Assembly: GCF_900113045.1 (NCBI RefSeq)
Contig: NZ_FONY01000031.1
Coordinates: 1-64,000 of the forward strand
DNA: 64,000 bases
Origin: Thermoflexibacter ruber
GTDB lineage: Bacteria > Bacteroidota > Bacteroidia > Cytophagales > Thermoflexibacteraceae
Direction: 5' to 3'
Part shown: positions 1 through 7,854 of the stretch, in pieces
How the letters are laid out: each line of letters starts with the position of its first letter
Numbering within the stretch: the stretch's first letter is position 1
Position numbers and translations under genes: made by a program
The notes under the pieces: generated by a model
Told to the model about the DNA's origin: nothing
Database searches by the model: none
What the model saw: only the letters and a program-made list of their open reading frames with translations

Positions 1-1
1 C

Positions 2-340
2 TATGAGCAATTGCAAGCATGTCACCCTGACAAGGAAAAGATTTATGTGATTTGTGATAATGCACGATATTACAAAAATAAGCACTTACAAGAAAAATTG
101 GCAAGTAGCAGGATAAAACAGCTTTTCTTGCCTGCTTACTCGCCTAATCTTAATCTAATTGAAAGATTATGGAAATTTATGCGTAAAAAGGTCATTGATA
201 CTTGTTTTTATAGGAAGTTTCAAGATTTCAAGGAAAAGGTCTGTGAGTTTTTTACCCATATTGCCCAATATAAGCAGGAATTAGAAACCTTAATTTCTTG
301 GAATTTTCATATCCCTAAAACCAAAACCAATTTTTATTGA
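2..340 (+). mobile_element. IS630-type transposase, 3' part
   Basis: This is the C-terminal part of a DDE transposase; the frame is open to the window edge, so the gene starts outside. The visible piece has the second catalytic Asp in 'VICDNARYYKN' and the Glu in 'YSPNLNLIERLWKF', the usual C-terminal signature of IS630/Tc1-type enzymes that cut and paste DNA at TA targets. It ends with 'WNFHIPKTKTNFY'. No complete right-end inverted repeat could be defined because the left end is not visible. It borders a restriction-modification remnant and a palindromic repeat, which points to a rearranged locus. The TTG at position 11 is unlikely to be a true start. Confidence 0.85.
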
Positions 341-387
341 GTATAAAGCAACTGCTATTATGAAAACCTGTCAGATTTTCAAAACTT

Positions 388-420
388 AAACCTGTCAGGT
401 TTCCGAAACCTGACAGGTTT
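388..420. repeat. Palindromic repeat, 15-bp perfect arms
   Basis: Left arm AAACCTGTCAGGTTT (388-402), loop CCG, right arm AAACCTGACAGGTTT (406-420), a perfect inverted repeat. A half-copy (AAACCTGTCAGATTTT) lies just upstream at about 364-380. Related palindromes occur at 39229-39261, 53844-53868 and 53921-53947, so this is a dispersed intergenic family in this genome. Confidence 0.85.
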
Positions 421-726
421 ACTGGTTTACTGCGTAAAGATATTCCACTTAGCCCTATCCTCAAAATAGCGGGTAATAGCATTTTGATAGATGAACTTAC
501 AACTTTGGAGGGCTTGCCTGCCGAAGCCTTGGCATACAAATTGGGCAACCGCAGTGCGGTAGAGTGGGTGCTTGACCAATACAAGCCCTACAAATCTGCC
601 GATAAAACTATTCAAGAACGCTTTAACAATTACGATTTTGCACAGTACAAGGAGCAGGTGATAGACCTTGTCCAAAACGTAGTCTATGTAAGTGTGGAAA
701 CCATGAAAATAGTGAAAGAGTTATAA
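421..726 (+). pseudogene. Type ISP restriction-modification enzyme, C-terminal remnant
   Basis: About 100 residues survive of a protein normally well over 1000 residues long. Type ISP enzymes are single-chain restriction-modification proteins with nuclease, translocase, methyltransferase and target-recognition domains. What remains is the very C-terminal end of the specificity domain: 'EALAYKLGNRSAVEWVLDQY', 'DKTIQERFNNYDF', 'YKEQVIDLV' and 'VSVETMKIVKEL'. The frame is open upstream only to 364, and that part is the palindromic repeat, so coding similarity begins right after the repeat. No start codon or catalytic part is present; it cannot encode an active enzyme. The family assignment rests on recognised conserved tail motifs. 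Confidence 0.7.
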
Positions 727-848
727 GAACGGATTTTTGTAATGAATAGGCATAGTGAATACTATTTTGGTAAAAAAGAAAAATAGCTTATACTGATTTA
801 TGATAATTTTCCTTAAAATTGCAGTCCGAAAAAAGAAAACAATGCGTA

Positions 849-903
849 GTTGAATAGTTACACACAGTTAAATAGCTTTCAAAAAGACTAATAACTATTC
901 AAC
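849..903. repeat. 12-bp inverted repeat in the pheT leader
   Basis: GTTGAATAGTTA (849-860) and TAACTATTCAAC (892-903) are perfect reverse complements with a 31-nt spacer, 29 nt before the pheT start. A partial direct copy (ACAACTATTCAATTA) follows at about 906-920. It may form a leader hairpin or bind a protein. I see no T-box specifier arrangement. Confidence 0.45.
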
Positions 904-931
904 TAACAACTATTCAATTATACACAAAAAA

Positions 932-3364
932 ATGAACATTTCTCTCGCTTGGCTTAGACAATTTATTGATTTACAAGAATCTGCCGAAGAGGTGGGCATC
1001 ATGCTTACCAATGTTGGCTTAGAGGTAGAAAGCATTGAAAGCTACGAAACGGTCAAAGGAGGGTTAGAAGGCATGGTGATTGGAGAAGTTCTCACCTGCG
1101 AAAAGCACCCTGACGCTGACAAACTGAGCCTTACTACCGTTGATATTGGTAACGGACAAATTTCTCCTATCGTGTGCGGCGCCCCCAATGTGCGTGCAGG
1201 GCAAAAAGTAATCGTAGCAACCGTAGGGGCAACTTTGTACCCCACAGAAGGCGAGCCTTTTACTATTAAAAAAGCCAAAATCAGGGGAGCGGTTTCCGAA
1301 GGCATGATTTGCGCCGAAGACGAAATCGGCTTGGGCAAATCGCATGACGGAATCATGGTACTGAACACAGATTTGCCAAATGGTACGCCTGCTGCTAAGT
1401 ATTTTAACTTGGAAAGTGATAAAGTTTTTTCCATAGGTCTAACCCCTAATCATGCAGATGCTACTTCGCACTATGGCGTTGCCAGAGATTTGAAAGTATT
1501 GTTAGGCAGGAACTTGTGCAAGCCAGATATAAGCAATTTTAAAATAGATAATAACTATACGCCTATTGAGGTAGTCGTAGAAAACCATGAAGCCTGCCCT
1601 CGCTATGCAGGTGTAGTGATTTCTGGCTTAACCGTCAAAGAATCACCTGATTGGCTAAAAAATAGACTCAAATCTATCGGGCTTTCCCCTATCAACAATG
1701 TGGTGGACATTACCAACTACGTATTGCATGACTTAGGGCAGCCCTTACATGCTTTTGACTTGGCAAAAATTAGCAGAAATAAGGTGATTGTCAAGACTTT
1801 GCCACAAGATACGCCTTTCAAGACTTTGGACAAAGTAGAAAGAAAACTCAGTCAAAACGACTTGATGATTTGTGATGGGGACGAGAAACCTATGTGTATT
1901 GGAGGAGTTTTTGGCGGAATAGACTCAGGAATTACCGAAAATACAAGTGCTATTTTCTTGGAAAGTGCCTATTTTTCACCTACTTATATTCGCAGAAGTT
2001 CTCAATACCATTCTTTGGTAACAGATGCTTCTTTTCGCTTTGCTCGAGGCATAGACCCCAACGGCACGGTGTATGCACTGAAACGTGCCGCCTCGCTCAT
2101 CAAAGAAATCTGTGGTGGTGAGATTTCTTCGGAAGTGATTGACATTTACCCTAATCCTATCCCTAACCGAGTTTTCAATGTAAAATATAAAAATATAGAT
2201 AGACTGATAGGGAAAGTTCTTGATAGAGAGTGGATTAAAAAGACTTTGCAAGGCTTAGAAATAGAAGTTTCTGATGACAATGGTGAGGAGTTTACGGTTT
2301 CTGTTCCACCTTATCGCGTTGATGTAGAGCATAGTGCAGACATTACCGAAGAGATATTGCGTATGTATGGTTTTGACAACATCGAACTCAAAGATAGATA
2401 CAGTGCAGACTTCTTGGCAGAATTTCCAGCCCTTGACGAAGACAAAATAAAGTGGAATTTGACCCAAATGCTTGCGGCAAGCGGTCTAAACCAAATCATG
2501 ACCAATTCCTTCACCAAAGCAAGTCATTGGGAAAACATGGAATCTTTCAAAAACGAGCAGAATGTAGAAATGCTCAACCCACTGAGTTCGGACTTGGCAG
2601 TAATGCGTAGGTCTTTGGTTTTCACAGGCTTAGATACGGTGATTCACAATATCAATCGCCGTCAGAAAGATTTGAAACTTTTTGAATTTGGCAAAATTTA
2701 TAGCAAAATTACAAAGGAAGACGGCAGCAATCTCTATTTGGAAAGAGAACAACTATCTATTTTTATGACAGGAAGCAAGGTCGGCGAAACTTGGCAAGCA
2801 AAGTCAGAAAAAATTAATTTTTATGATTTAAGCGGTATTGTTTCAAAGATTTTTAGCTTTTTAAATATCAATAAGTTCTCTCAACATGAGATAGAAAGCG
2901 ATATTTTTGAGTATGGCTTGGCAATCAATTTCCAGAAAAAAGAAATTGCTCGTTTGGGCTTGTTGCGAAAAAACATCACTAAGAGTTTTGATATTAAGCA
3001 AGAGGTTTTTTATGCAGAAATAGAGTGGGAAAGACTGATGAGCCAAATCAACCTCAACCGTAATGTAAGCGAACCGCCTAAGTTCCCTGAAGTACGTAGG
3101 GATTTGTCTTTGGTCATAGATAAAAAACTTACTTTCAAAGAGATAGAGAACTTGGCAATGCAAACTGAACGCAACCTACTCCAAAGTGTCAATGTGTTTG
3201 ACGTGTACGAAGGCGAAAATATTGGCACGGATAAAAAATCTTATTCGGTGAGTTTTACGCTTTTAGACCCAAACCAAACGCTTACTGATGATGTAATAGA
3301 CAAAACCATGACTAAGCTCATGACTGCCTTTGAGCAGAAACTGGGTGCGGTGATAAGAAAATAA
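932..3364 (+). CDS. pheT: Phenylalanine--tRNA ligase beta subunit
   Basis: The beta chain of the (alpha-beta)2 enzyme that charges tRNA-Phe in the cytoplasm. At 810 residues it has the full bacterial length. In order: an OB-fold tRNA-binding EMAP-like domain at about 40-150 ('GMVIGEVLTCEKHPDADKLS'), a B3/B4 editing region at about 215-390 ('SPINNVVDITNYVLHDLGQP', 'LHAFD'), a B5 domain at about 400-485, the catalytic-like core, and a C-terminal ferredoxin-like anticodon-binding domain at about 715-810 ('PEVRRDLSLVIDK'). The ATG start matches the family N-terminus 'MNISLAWLRQFID'. pheS is not adjacent, as is common in Bacteroidota. A 12-bp inverted repeat precedes it. Confidence 0.97.
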   Translation: MNISLAWLRQFIDLQESAEEVGIMLTNVGLEVESIESYETVKGGLEGMVIGEVLTCEKHPDADKLSLTTVDIGNGQISPIVCGAPNVRAGQKVIVATVGATLYPTEGEPFTIKKAKIRGAVSEGMICAEDEIGLGKSHDGIMVLNTDLPNGTPAAKYFNLESDKVFSIGLTPNHADATSHYGVARDLKVLLGRNLCKPDISNFKIDNNYTPIEVVVENHEACPRYAGVVISGLTVKESPDWLKNRLKSIGLSPINNVVDITNYVLHDLGQPLHAFDLAKISRNKVIVKTLPQDTPFKTLDKVERKLSQNDLMICDGDEKPMCIGGVFGGIDSGITENTSAIFLESAYFSPTYIRRSSQYHSLVTDASFRFARGIDPNGTVYALKRAASLIKEICGGEISSEVIDIYPNPIPNRVFNVKYKNIDRLIGKVLDREWIKKTLQGLEIEVSDDNGEEFTVSVPPYRVDVEHSADITEEILRMYGFDNIELKDRYSADFLAEFPALDEDKIKWNLTQMLAASGLNQIMTNSFTKASHWENMESFKNEQNVEMLNPLSSDLAVMRRSLVFTGLDTVIHNINRRQKDLKLFEFGKIYSKITKEDGSNLYLEREQLSIFMTGSKVGETWQAKSEKINFYDLSGIVSKIFSFLNINKFSQHEIESDIFEYGLAINFQKKEIARLGLLRKNITKSFDIKQEVFYAEIEWERLMSQINLNRNVSEPPKFPEVRRDLSLVIDKKLTFKEIENLAMQTERNLLQSVNVFDVYEGENIGTDKKSYSVSFTLLDPNQTLTDDVIDKTMTKLMTAFEQKLGAVIRK

Positions 3365-3387
3365 GGCAATCAATTATTGGTAGATAA

Positions 3388-3432
3388 GCCTTTGGTAAGG
3401 GTTGAGTATTGGGCAAAACTTTTACCAAAGGC
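3388..3432. terminator. Hairpin between convergent pheT and the TPR gene
   Basis: GCCTTTGGTAA (3388-3398) pairs perfectly with TTACCAAAGGC (3422-3432). It lies between two convergent genes, so it may end transcription from both sides. No strong T-tract follows on either strand. Confidence 0.4.
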
Positions 3433-3464
3433 AATTCAAAAGGCACTTCATTTTTAAAGCTATT

Positions 3465-4685
3465 TCATTTACAAATAGAAGCGATTGCTTTTTGTGCTTC
3501 TGTCATGCCTAACTCTTGGGCTTTTTTCAAATCTTCACATGCTGCCTCCCTATTTTTCAAATAATGATGTGCTAAACCTCTGTTATAGAATACATTAGCG
3601 TTACTTTTTTCCCAAAGGAGTACGTGAGTATAATCTTGCAGGGCTTTTTCAAATTTTTTCTGTTTAAAATACACATTGCCTCTTTGGATATAAGCATTGG
3701 TGAAGTCTTGTTTTAGGTGAATGGCGGTGGTGTAGTCTTTGATGGCTCCTTGTAAGTTGCCTATTTTTTCTTTGGCGTAGCCTCTATTATAAAAAGTATT
3801 TGGGGACTCATCTCCTAATATCATTGCTGTATCATAATCAGCTATCGCTTGGCTGAATAACTTACTTTTTAAGGCTTCATTGGCTCGTTTGATATAAAAA
3901 GGAGGAAACTTATCCTCGAAGCTAATCAGTTTATTGGCATCTGACTTACCTTGAATGACTTGCAAATTGTACAAAGCCAAAGCATTCTCAGGCGAAAGTC
4001 TTAAAGCCTGTTCGTAATCTGCCATCGCACTTTCTTTTTTATCTTGGCGTACTTTTACTAAGCCCCTGTTGATGTAATAATTGGGATTATGAGGGTTTAA
4101 CATGATAGCAGAATCGATGTCTGCTAAAGCCCCTCCTAAGTCTTGCAACTTCATTCGTGCTAAACTACGATAATTATATATTTCAGCGTTGCGACTTTGC
4201 AAGGTAAAAATACCACCTATGACTTTTTCATTTCCATAGCTTACGTTCTGATAATAAACGGTTTGTGTTTCTCTACGAGGTAAGCGAAGCAGTTTGGAAA
4301 AGTCTTGTTCAGCACTTTGAAAATCTTGCATCTTGTAATGAAGCAATGCCTTGCTAAACAATGCCTCCACAAAAAGTGGGTCTAAGTGCATACATATTTG
4401 ATAATCAGTCAGTGCCGCAGATTTATCCCCTAAATCTTCCTTGCAGGAGGCACGATAAAAATAAGCCATTTTATAGTCTGGTTTTTGAGCAATGGCTTGG
4501 TCAAAATAACGAATTGCCTCTGCAAATTGGTCTTGGGCGTAGAGTTCCATAGCAAAATTGCACCACTCCTCCGCAGAGCGTTGATTAGGATTTTCTGCCA
4601 ATTTTTTAGGAAAATAAGTAGGAGGCTCTTGGGCAAACGATACAAGGTTTCCTAACAAGCAAAATAAGAAGGCTAATATTTTCAT
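3465..4685 (-). CDS. Exported tetratricopeptide-repeat protein
   Basis: A 406-residue protein that starts with a clear signal peptide (MKILAFLFCLLGNLVSFAQ) and then consists almost entirely of TPR helix-turn-helix repeats. About nine or ten can be recognised by the pattern A..YF.RA..K.. and N..A..Y (for example 'PDYKMAYFYRASCKEDLGD', 'NAYIQRGNVYFKQKKFEKAL', 'NANVFYNRGLAHHYLKN'). Such proteins act as protein-protein scaffolds in the periplasm or on the outer membrane; no catalytic domain is present. It converges with pheT and is divergent from the sigma factor gene. The partner is unknown. Confidence 0.85.
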   Translation of the reverse strand: MKILAFLFCLLGNLVSFAQEPPTYFPKKLAENPNQRSAEEWCNFAMELYAQDQFAEAIRYFDQAIAQKPDYKMAYFYRASCKEDLGDKSAALTDYQICMHLDPLFVEALFSKALLHYKMQDFQSAEQDFSKLLRLPRRETQTVYYQNVSYGNEKVIGGIFTLQSRNAEIYNYRSLARMKLQDLGGALADIDSAIMLNPHNPNYYINRGLVKVRQDKKESAMADYEQALRLSPENALALYNLQVIQGKSDANKLISFEDKFPPFYIKRANEALKSKLFSQAIADYDTAMILGDESPNTFYNRGYAKEKIGNLQGAIKDYTTAIHLKQDFTNAYIQRGNVYFKQKKFEKALQDYTHVLLWEKSNANVFYNRGLAHHYLKNREAACEDLKKAQELGMTEAQKAIASICK

Positions 4686-4859
4686 AAGAACATCAAATCT
4701 TTGTACTTAAATTTACCAATAAATTTTCTCTTTTTCATTTTTTGAAAATATGATTTTTTGTTAAAAAACCTTTTTTTTAGATTTTATTTGTTATAATGTT
4801 TTTTTTAGTGATAGGCATTCTTTTTTTTTAAGTTTGCATATTTGATACAAAGAAATAGC

Positions 4860-5429
4860 ATGAGCGAAGCAAACATAGTCAAACTGGACGAGAGTAAATT
4901 ATGGACGAACTTCAAGCAAGGAGAAGAAACTGCCTTTGCATTTATTTTTCGTACTTACTATGAATCCATGTTTAATTATGGGAAAAAGTTTCACAAGGAC
5001 AGTGAACTCATAGAAGATTGTATCCAAGAATTATTTTTAGAAATCTGGAAAAATAGAGCCAATCTGGCAGATATTGACAATATCAAGCCATACCTGCTGA
5101 CAGCCATAAGGCGTAAAATTATTAAGCAGTTGGATAAAAACTTGAAAATCAAAAAGTTATTTTCTAATAATAATGAAAAGGAATATAAGTTTGAAATTAC
5201 TTTTTCTTATGAAACTGAGTTAATCAATGCACAATCAGACCAAGAAAAAATCCAACAACTCCAAGAAAAGTTGGATAAGCTACCACCACGCCAAAAAGAG
5301 ATTTTATATTTACTGTTTTACCAAGACATGAGCTACGAGGAGGTAAGTCAAATCATGGGTATCAACTATCAATCTGCAAGAAACTTAGTACATCGGGCTA
5401 TCAAAATGCTTAGAGAAAATGAACAATAA
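4860..5429 (+). CDS. ECF-type RNA polymerase sigma factor
   Basis: A 189-residue sigma-70 family factor with only regions 2 and 4, as in the extracytoplasmic-function group. Region 2 spans about residues 20-80 ('FAFIFRTYYESMFNYGKKF', 'EDCIQELFLEIWKNR'). Region 4 spans about 130-185 ('LPPRQKEILYLLFYQDMSYE', 'IMGINYQSARNLVHRAIKML'), the -35 binding helix-turn-helix. I take the ATG at 4860 ('MSEANIVKLDESKLW') rather than the upstream TTG at 4842, because it gives the usual N-terminus. No anti-sigma gene follows; the next gene encodes a LolA-like exported protein 16 nt downstream, so both are probably cotranscribed. Confidence 0.9.
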   Translation: MSEANIVKLDESKLWTNFKQGEETAFAFIFRTYYESMFNYGKKFHKDSELIEDCIQELFLEIWKNRANLADIDNIKPYLLTAIRRKIIKQLDKNLKIKKLFSNNNEKEYKFEITFSYETELINAQSDQEKIQQLQEKLDKLPPRQKEILYLLFYQDMSYEEVSQIMGINYQSARNLVHRAIKMLRENEQ

Positions 5430-5445
5430 AGAAATAAGAACAATC

Positions 5446-6198
5446 ATGAAAAAACTATTTATTTCCCTGTATGTAATCGTTTTTGTTGCATTATCATTTC
5501 AACAAAAACCTCCCATCGATTCTACCGAAAAGCTCGTAGAAACTATGCACAAACGCTATCAAGGCAAAGCGGCAAAATCTGTAACTTTTACTCAGTACAA
5601 TACGCTTTATCAGGCAGATACTATTTCTGGGAAATCGATTTGGTACGAGGCAATAGTCTATCCTGATAAGTTTAGGATAGATTTTGGAGAGTTAAAAGAT
5701 GGCAATGCTGTTATTTTTGCGAGAGATTCCGTTTTTAACTTTAAAGAAGGAAAAAATACGCGAAAAGCACCTTTTAAAAATAACTTGATTCTCTTAGCTG
5801 GGGGAATGAATTTTATGAGCAAAGAAAAGGTTTTGGAAGAACTAAAAAATGCAGGTTATCAAATAGATAAGTTTAGAAAAGATGAGTATGAGGGTAGAAA
5901 AGTGTACGTAATAGGGGCAGAAAAGGGGGATTGGGCTACTCCACAGTTCTGGATAGACCAAAAAAATCTGTACTTAGTGAGGACTTTTGAAAAAATGCCT
6001 AATGGAGATGTGCGGGAAGCTCGTTTTTCCAAACATATTCGCTCAGGAAAAGGGTGGATAGAAACTGAGGTCTTATTTTTAGTCAATGGAAAAAAGACGC
6101 AGTTAGAAGAATATAAAAATATCAAATCTAATGTTTCTCTGGATTTGCGTATTTTTGATGCAGAGCATTTTGGGAAAGTGCATTGGTTGAGTAGATGA
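5446..6198 (+). CDS. LolA-like exported protein
   Basis: A 250-residue protein starting at the ATG that gives a signal peptide (MKKLFISLYVIVFVALSFQQ). The pattern of beta strands ('VTFTQYNTLYQADTISGKS', 'YPDKFRIDFGELKDGN', 'NLYLVRTFEK') resembles the LolA/LolB half-barrel fold that holds acyl chains of lipoproteins, found in many exported Bacteroidota proteins. The exact cargo cannot be told. It lies 16 nt behind the ECF sigma gene, so it may be part of an envelope-stress unit. An upstream ATG at 5419 would overlap the sigma gene but would put hydrophilic residues before the signal peptide. Confidence 0.65.
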   Translation: MKKLFISLYVIVFVALSFQQKPPIDSTEKLVETMHKRYQGKAAKSVTFTQYNTLYQADTISGKSIWYEAIVYPDKFRIDFGELKDGNAVIFARDSVFNFKEGKNTRKAPFKNNLILLAGGMNFMSKEKVLEELKNAGYQIDKFRKDEYEGRKVYVIGAEKGDWATPQFWIDQKNLYLVRTFEKMPNGDVREARFSKHIRSGKGWIETEVLFLVNGKKTQLEEYKNIKSNVSLDLRIFDAEHFGKVHWLSR

Positions 6199-6217
6199 TT
6201 TATTAAACTAATTTTCT

Positions 6218-6904
6218 GTGCTTTATAAAACGAGAGGCATCGTATTAGGCTTTATTCGCTATCGCGAAACTTCTATTATTGTAAGGATTTATACGGAAGC
6301 CTTTGGCTTGAAGTCTTACATAGTGAATGGGGTGCGAAGCAGCAAAAGCAAGAATAATAAAATTGCTTTGTATCAACCTTTTACCCTTTTAGACTTGCTG
6401 GTATATAACAAACCTAATACAAGCCTCAATTATATTTCTGAGGCAAAGATTTACCAGCCTTTTTATTCTATCCCTTTTGATGTGCGAAAAACGACTATCT
6501 GCCTTTTTCTCACGGAAGTTTTAACAAAAATCCTCAAAAGTGAAGAAGCGAATCAGGCATTTTTTGACTTTTTGCTACATAGTATTTTATCTTTGGAAAA
6601 CTTATCTGCTCATTTTGAGAACTTTCACTTGCAGTTTTTGATTCGGGCTTCAGGTCTGTTGGGTTTTTTCATCACTGAACCCCAAGAAATAGGTAAACAA
6701 CTCCAATATGCAGGGTACTTATTTGATTATGAGCATTATACTTTTTATCTATATCAGCTTATCGATTCGGATTACGGCACGTCTGTTCCCATGAACCACA
6801 AAGAGCGTGGGGAAATTTTAGATGCTCTTCTCAAATTTTATCAACTTCATTTTGAGGATTTTGGAGAAATAAAATCCTTGAATGTATTAAAAGAGATTTA
6901 TTAG
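6218..6904 (+). CDS. recO: DNA repair protein RecO
   Basis: RecO helps load RecA onto SSB-coated single-stranded DNA in the RecFOR recombinational repair pathway. The 228-residue protein starts with the N-terminal OB-fold ('TRGIVLGFIRYRETSIIVRI', 'YTEAFGLKSYIVNGVRSSKS') and continues with the helical C-terminal domain ('LHSILSLENL', 'HLQFLIRASGLLGFF'). Length matches the Bacteroidota form, which often lacks the four-Cys zinc site; I see no such Cys cluster. Translation most likely begins at the GTG at 6218. It lies 19 nt after the LolA-like gene. Confidence 0.92.
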   Translation: MLYKTRGIVLGFIRYRETSIIVRIYTEAFGLKSYIVNGVRSSKSKNNKIALYQPFTLLDLLVYNKPNTSLNYISEAKIYQPFYSIPFDVRKTTICLFLTEVLTKILKSEEANQAFFDFLLHSILSLENLSAHFENFHLQFLIRASGLLGFFITEPQEIGKQLQYAGYLFDYEHYTFYLYQLIDSDYGTSVPMNHKERGEILDALLKFYQLHFEDFGEIKSLNVLKEIY

Positions 6905-7007
6905 CGTGCTTTTACGAGTGGATACAGGTTTGAACTAAGATTGCTTTGTTAAAATTGCTTTATCAGTTGATTTTTTTTAAATTTGATAAAAATAAGGAAC
7001 AAGATTT

Positions 7008-7607
7008 ATGGGATACAGCAATTATAAAAGCTTACGACAAGCATTAGATAAATTGAATTTAGAAGAAATAGACCTTGATTTATTTCCAAAAGTCATGCCC
7101 ATAGAACCATCAGATTGGCTTAAAAAAAGTTTGGAAATTGCTGCACTGCTTCCTCTTACCAATGAAAAAAGTAAATCTGAAAAACTAATTTCCCCTATCC
7201 TGTCCGAAGTAGTCATCCAATACCTTGATAGTATTACTTTGTATTCAGGTGAAGAACTTTATGTAGATGAAAGTCAAGACCTTGCAGGTGCGTGTGACTT
7301 TTTTATTGCCAAACATCCTAAGAAAAAAGTAATGCAAGCACCTATCGTTACAGTTGTAGAGGCTAAAGATGAAGACTTTGACTATGGGCAAGGACAGTGC
7401 ATAGCCCAAATGTATGCTGCCCAACTTTTTAATGAGCAAAAAGGTAAACCACAGGCTTTTATCTATGGTTGCGCATCCACAGGGGGGGAGTGGCAATTCT
7501 TGAAATTGGCAGGCAAACAGGTGCTCATCGATAATAAAACGTATTATCTCCCTGATTTACCTGTCATCTTGGGCATTTTCCACCAAATTGTGAGGTCTTT
7601 TTTGTAA
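7008..7607 (+). CDS. Predicted PD-(D/E)XK nuclease-like protein
   Basis: A 199-residue cytoplasmic protein of unknown role. The core 'ELYVDESQDLAGACDFFIA', followed by 'APIVTVVEAKDEDFDYGQGQ' and 'CIAQMYAAQLF', gives an Asp, then a Glu-Ala-Lys, then a Gln-rich helix, which is the PD-(D/E)XK nuclease arrangement. An upstream Glu in 'SPILSEVVIQYL' could complete the site. Small stand-alone proteins of this kind are common in filamentous cyanobacteria and Bacteroidota and often move between genomes. It has its own intergenic gaps on both sides and no obvious partner. The fold is inferred from motifs only. Confidence 0.6.
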   Translation: MGYSNYKSLRQALDKLNLEEIDLDLFPKVMPIEPSDWLKKSLEIAALLPLTNEKSKSEKLISPILSEVVIQYLDSITLYSGEELYVDESQDLAGACDFFIAKHPKKKVMQAPIVTVVEAKDEDFDYGQGQCIAQMYAAQLFNEQKGKPQAFIYGCASTGGEWQFLKLAGKQVLIDNKTYYLPDLPVILGIFHQIVRSFL

Positions 7608-7670
7608 GGTGTTACTTTAGATACCCACTTACCTAATTTCTATATTTCTAAAAATTCTAATCCTTTATGT

Positions 7671-7739
7671 ATGAAAAAGACTGTCTGCTTGATATTATTT
7701 TGCTTTTTTACCTCGTTTGCTTTTGGGCAGGAGAGATAA
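7671..7739 (+). pseudogene. Orphan signal-peptide remnant
   Basis: A 22-codon frame encodes a textbook signal peptide (MKKTVCLILFCFFTSFAFGQ) and then stops after E-R. The following 60 nt are open in another frame and end at 7791 after 'ILVMGVRV'. This looks like the start of an exported protein gene that has lost its body. It might instead be a short leader upstream of acs, but nothing supports that. Confidence 0.4.
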
Positions 7740-7804
7740 AAGGCAAAGAAAATCAAATTGATGATATTTTGGTGATGGGAGTGAGAGTGTAAAGCTATTA
7801 CCAC

Positions 7805-7812
7805 TATCTTTG
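7805..7812 (+). promoter_or_regulatory. Putative -7 promoter box for acs
   Basis: TATCTTTG fits the Bacteroidota -7 consensus TAnnTTTG, 42 nt before the acs start. No good -33 TTG lies at the usual distance, so the call is tentative. Confidence 0.4.
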
Positions 7813-7854
7813 TATTTATTTCTTCTAATTCCAATAAATATCAAAAAGTAATAT

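Noticed and set aside
727-931. T-box riboswitch before pheT
   Set aside because: T-boxes are rare in Bacteroidota, and I find neither the T-box sequence nor a terminator/antiterminator pair; only an inverted repeat is present.
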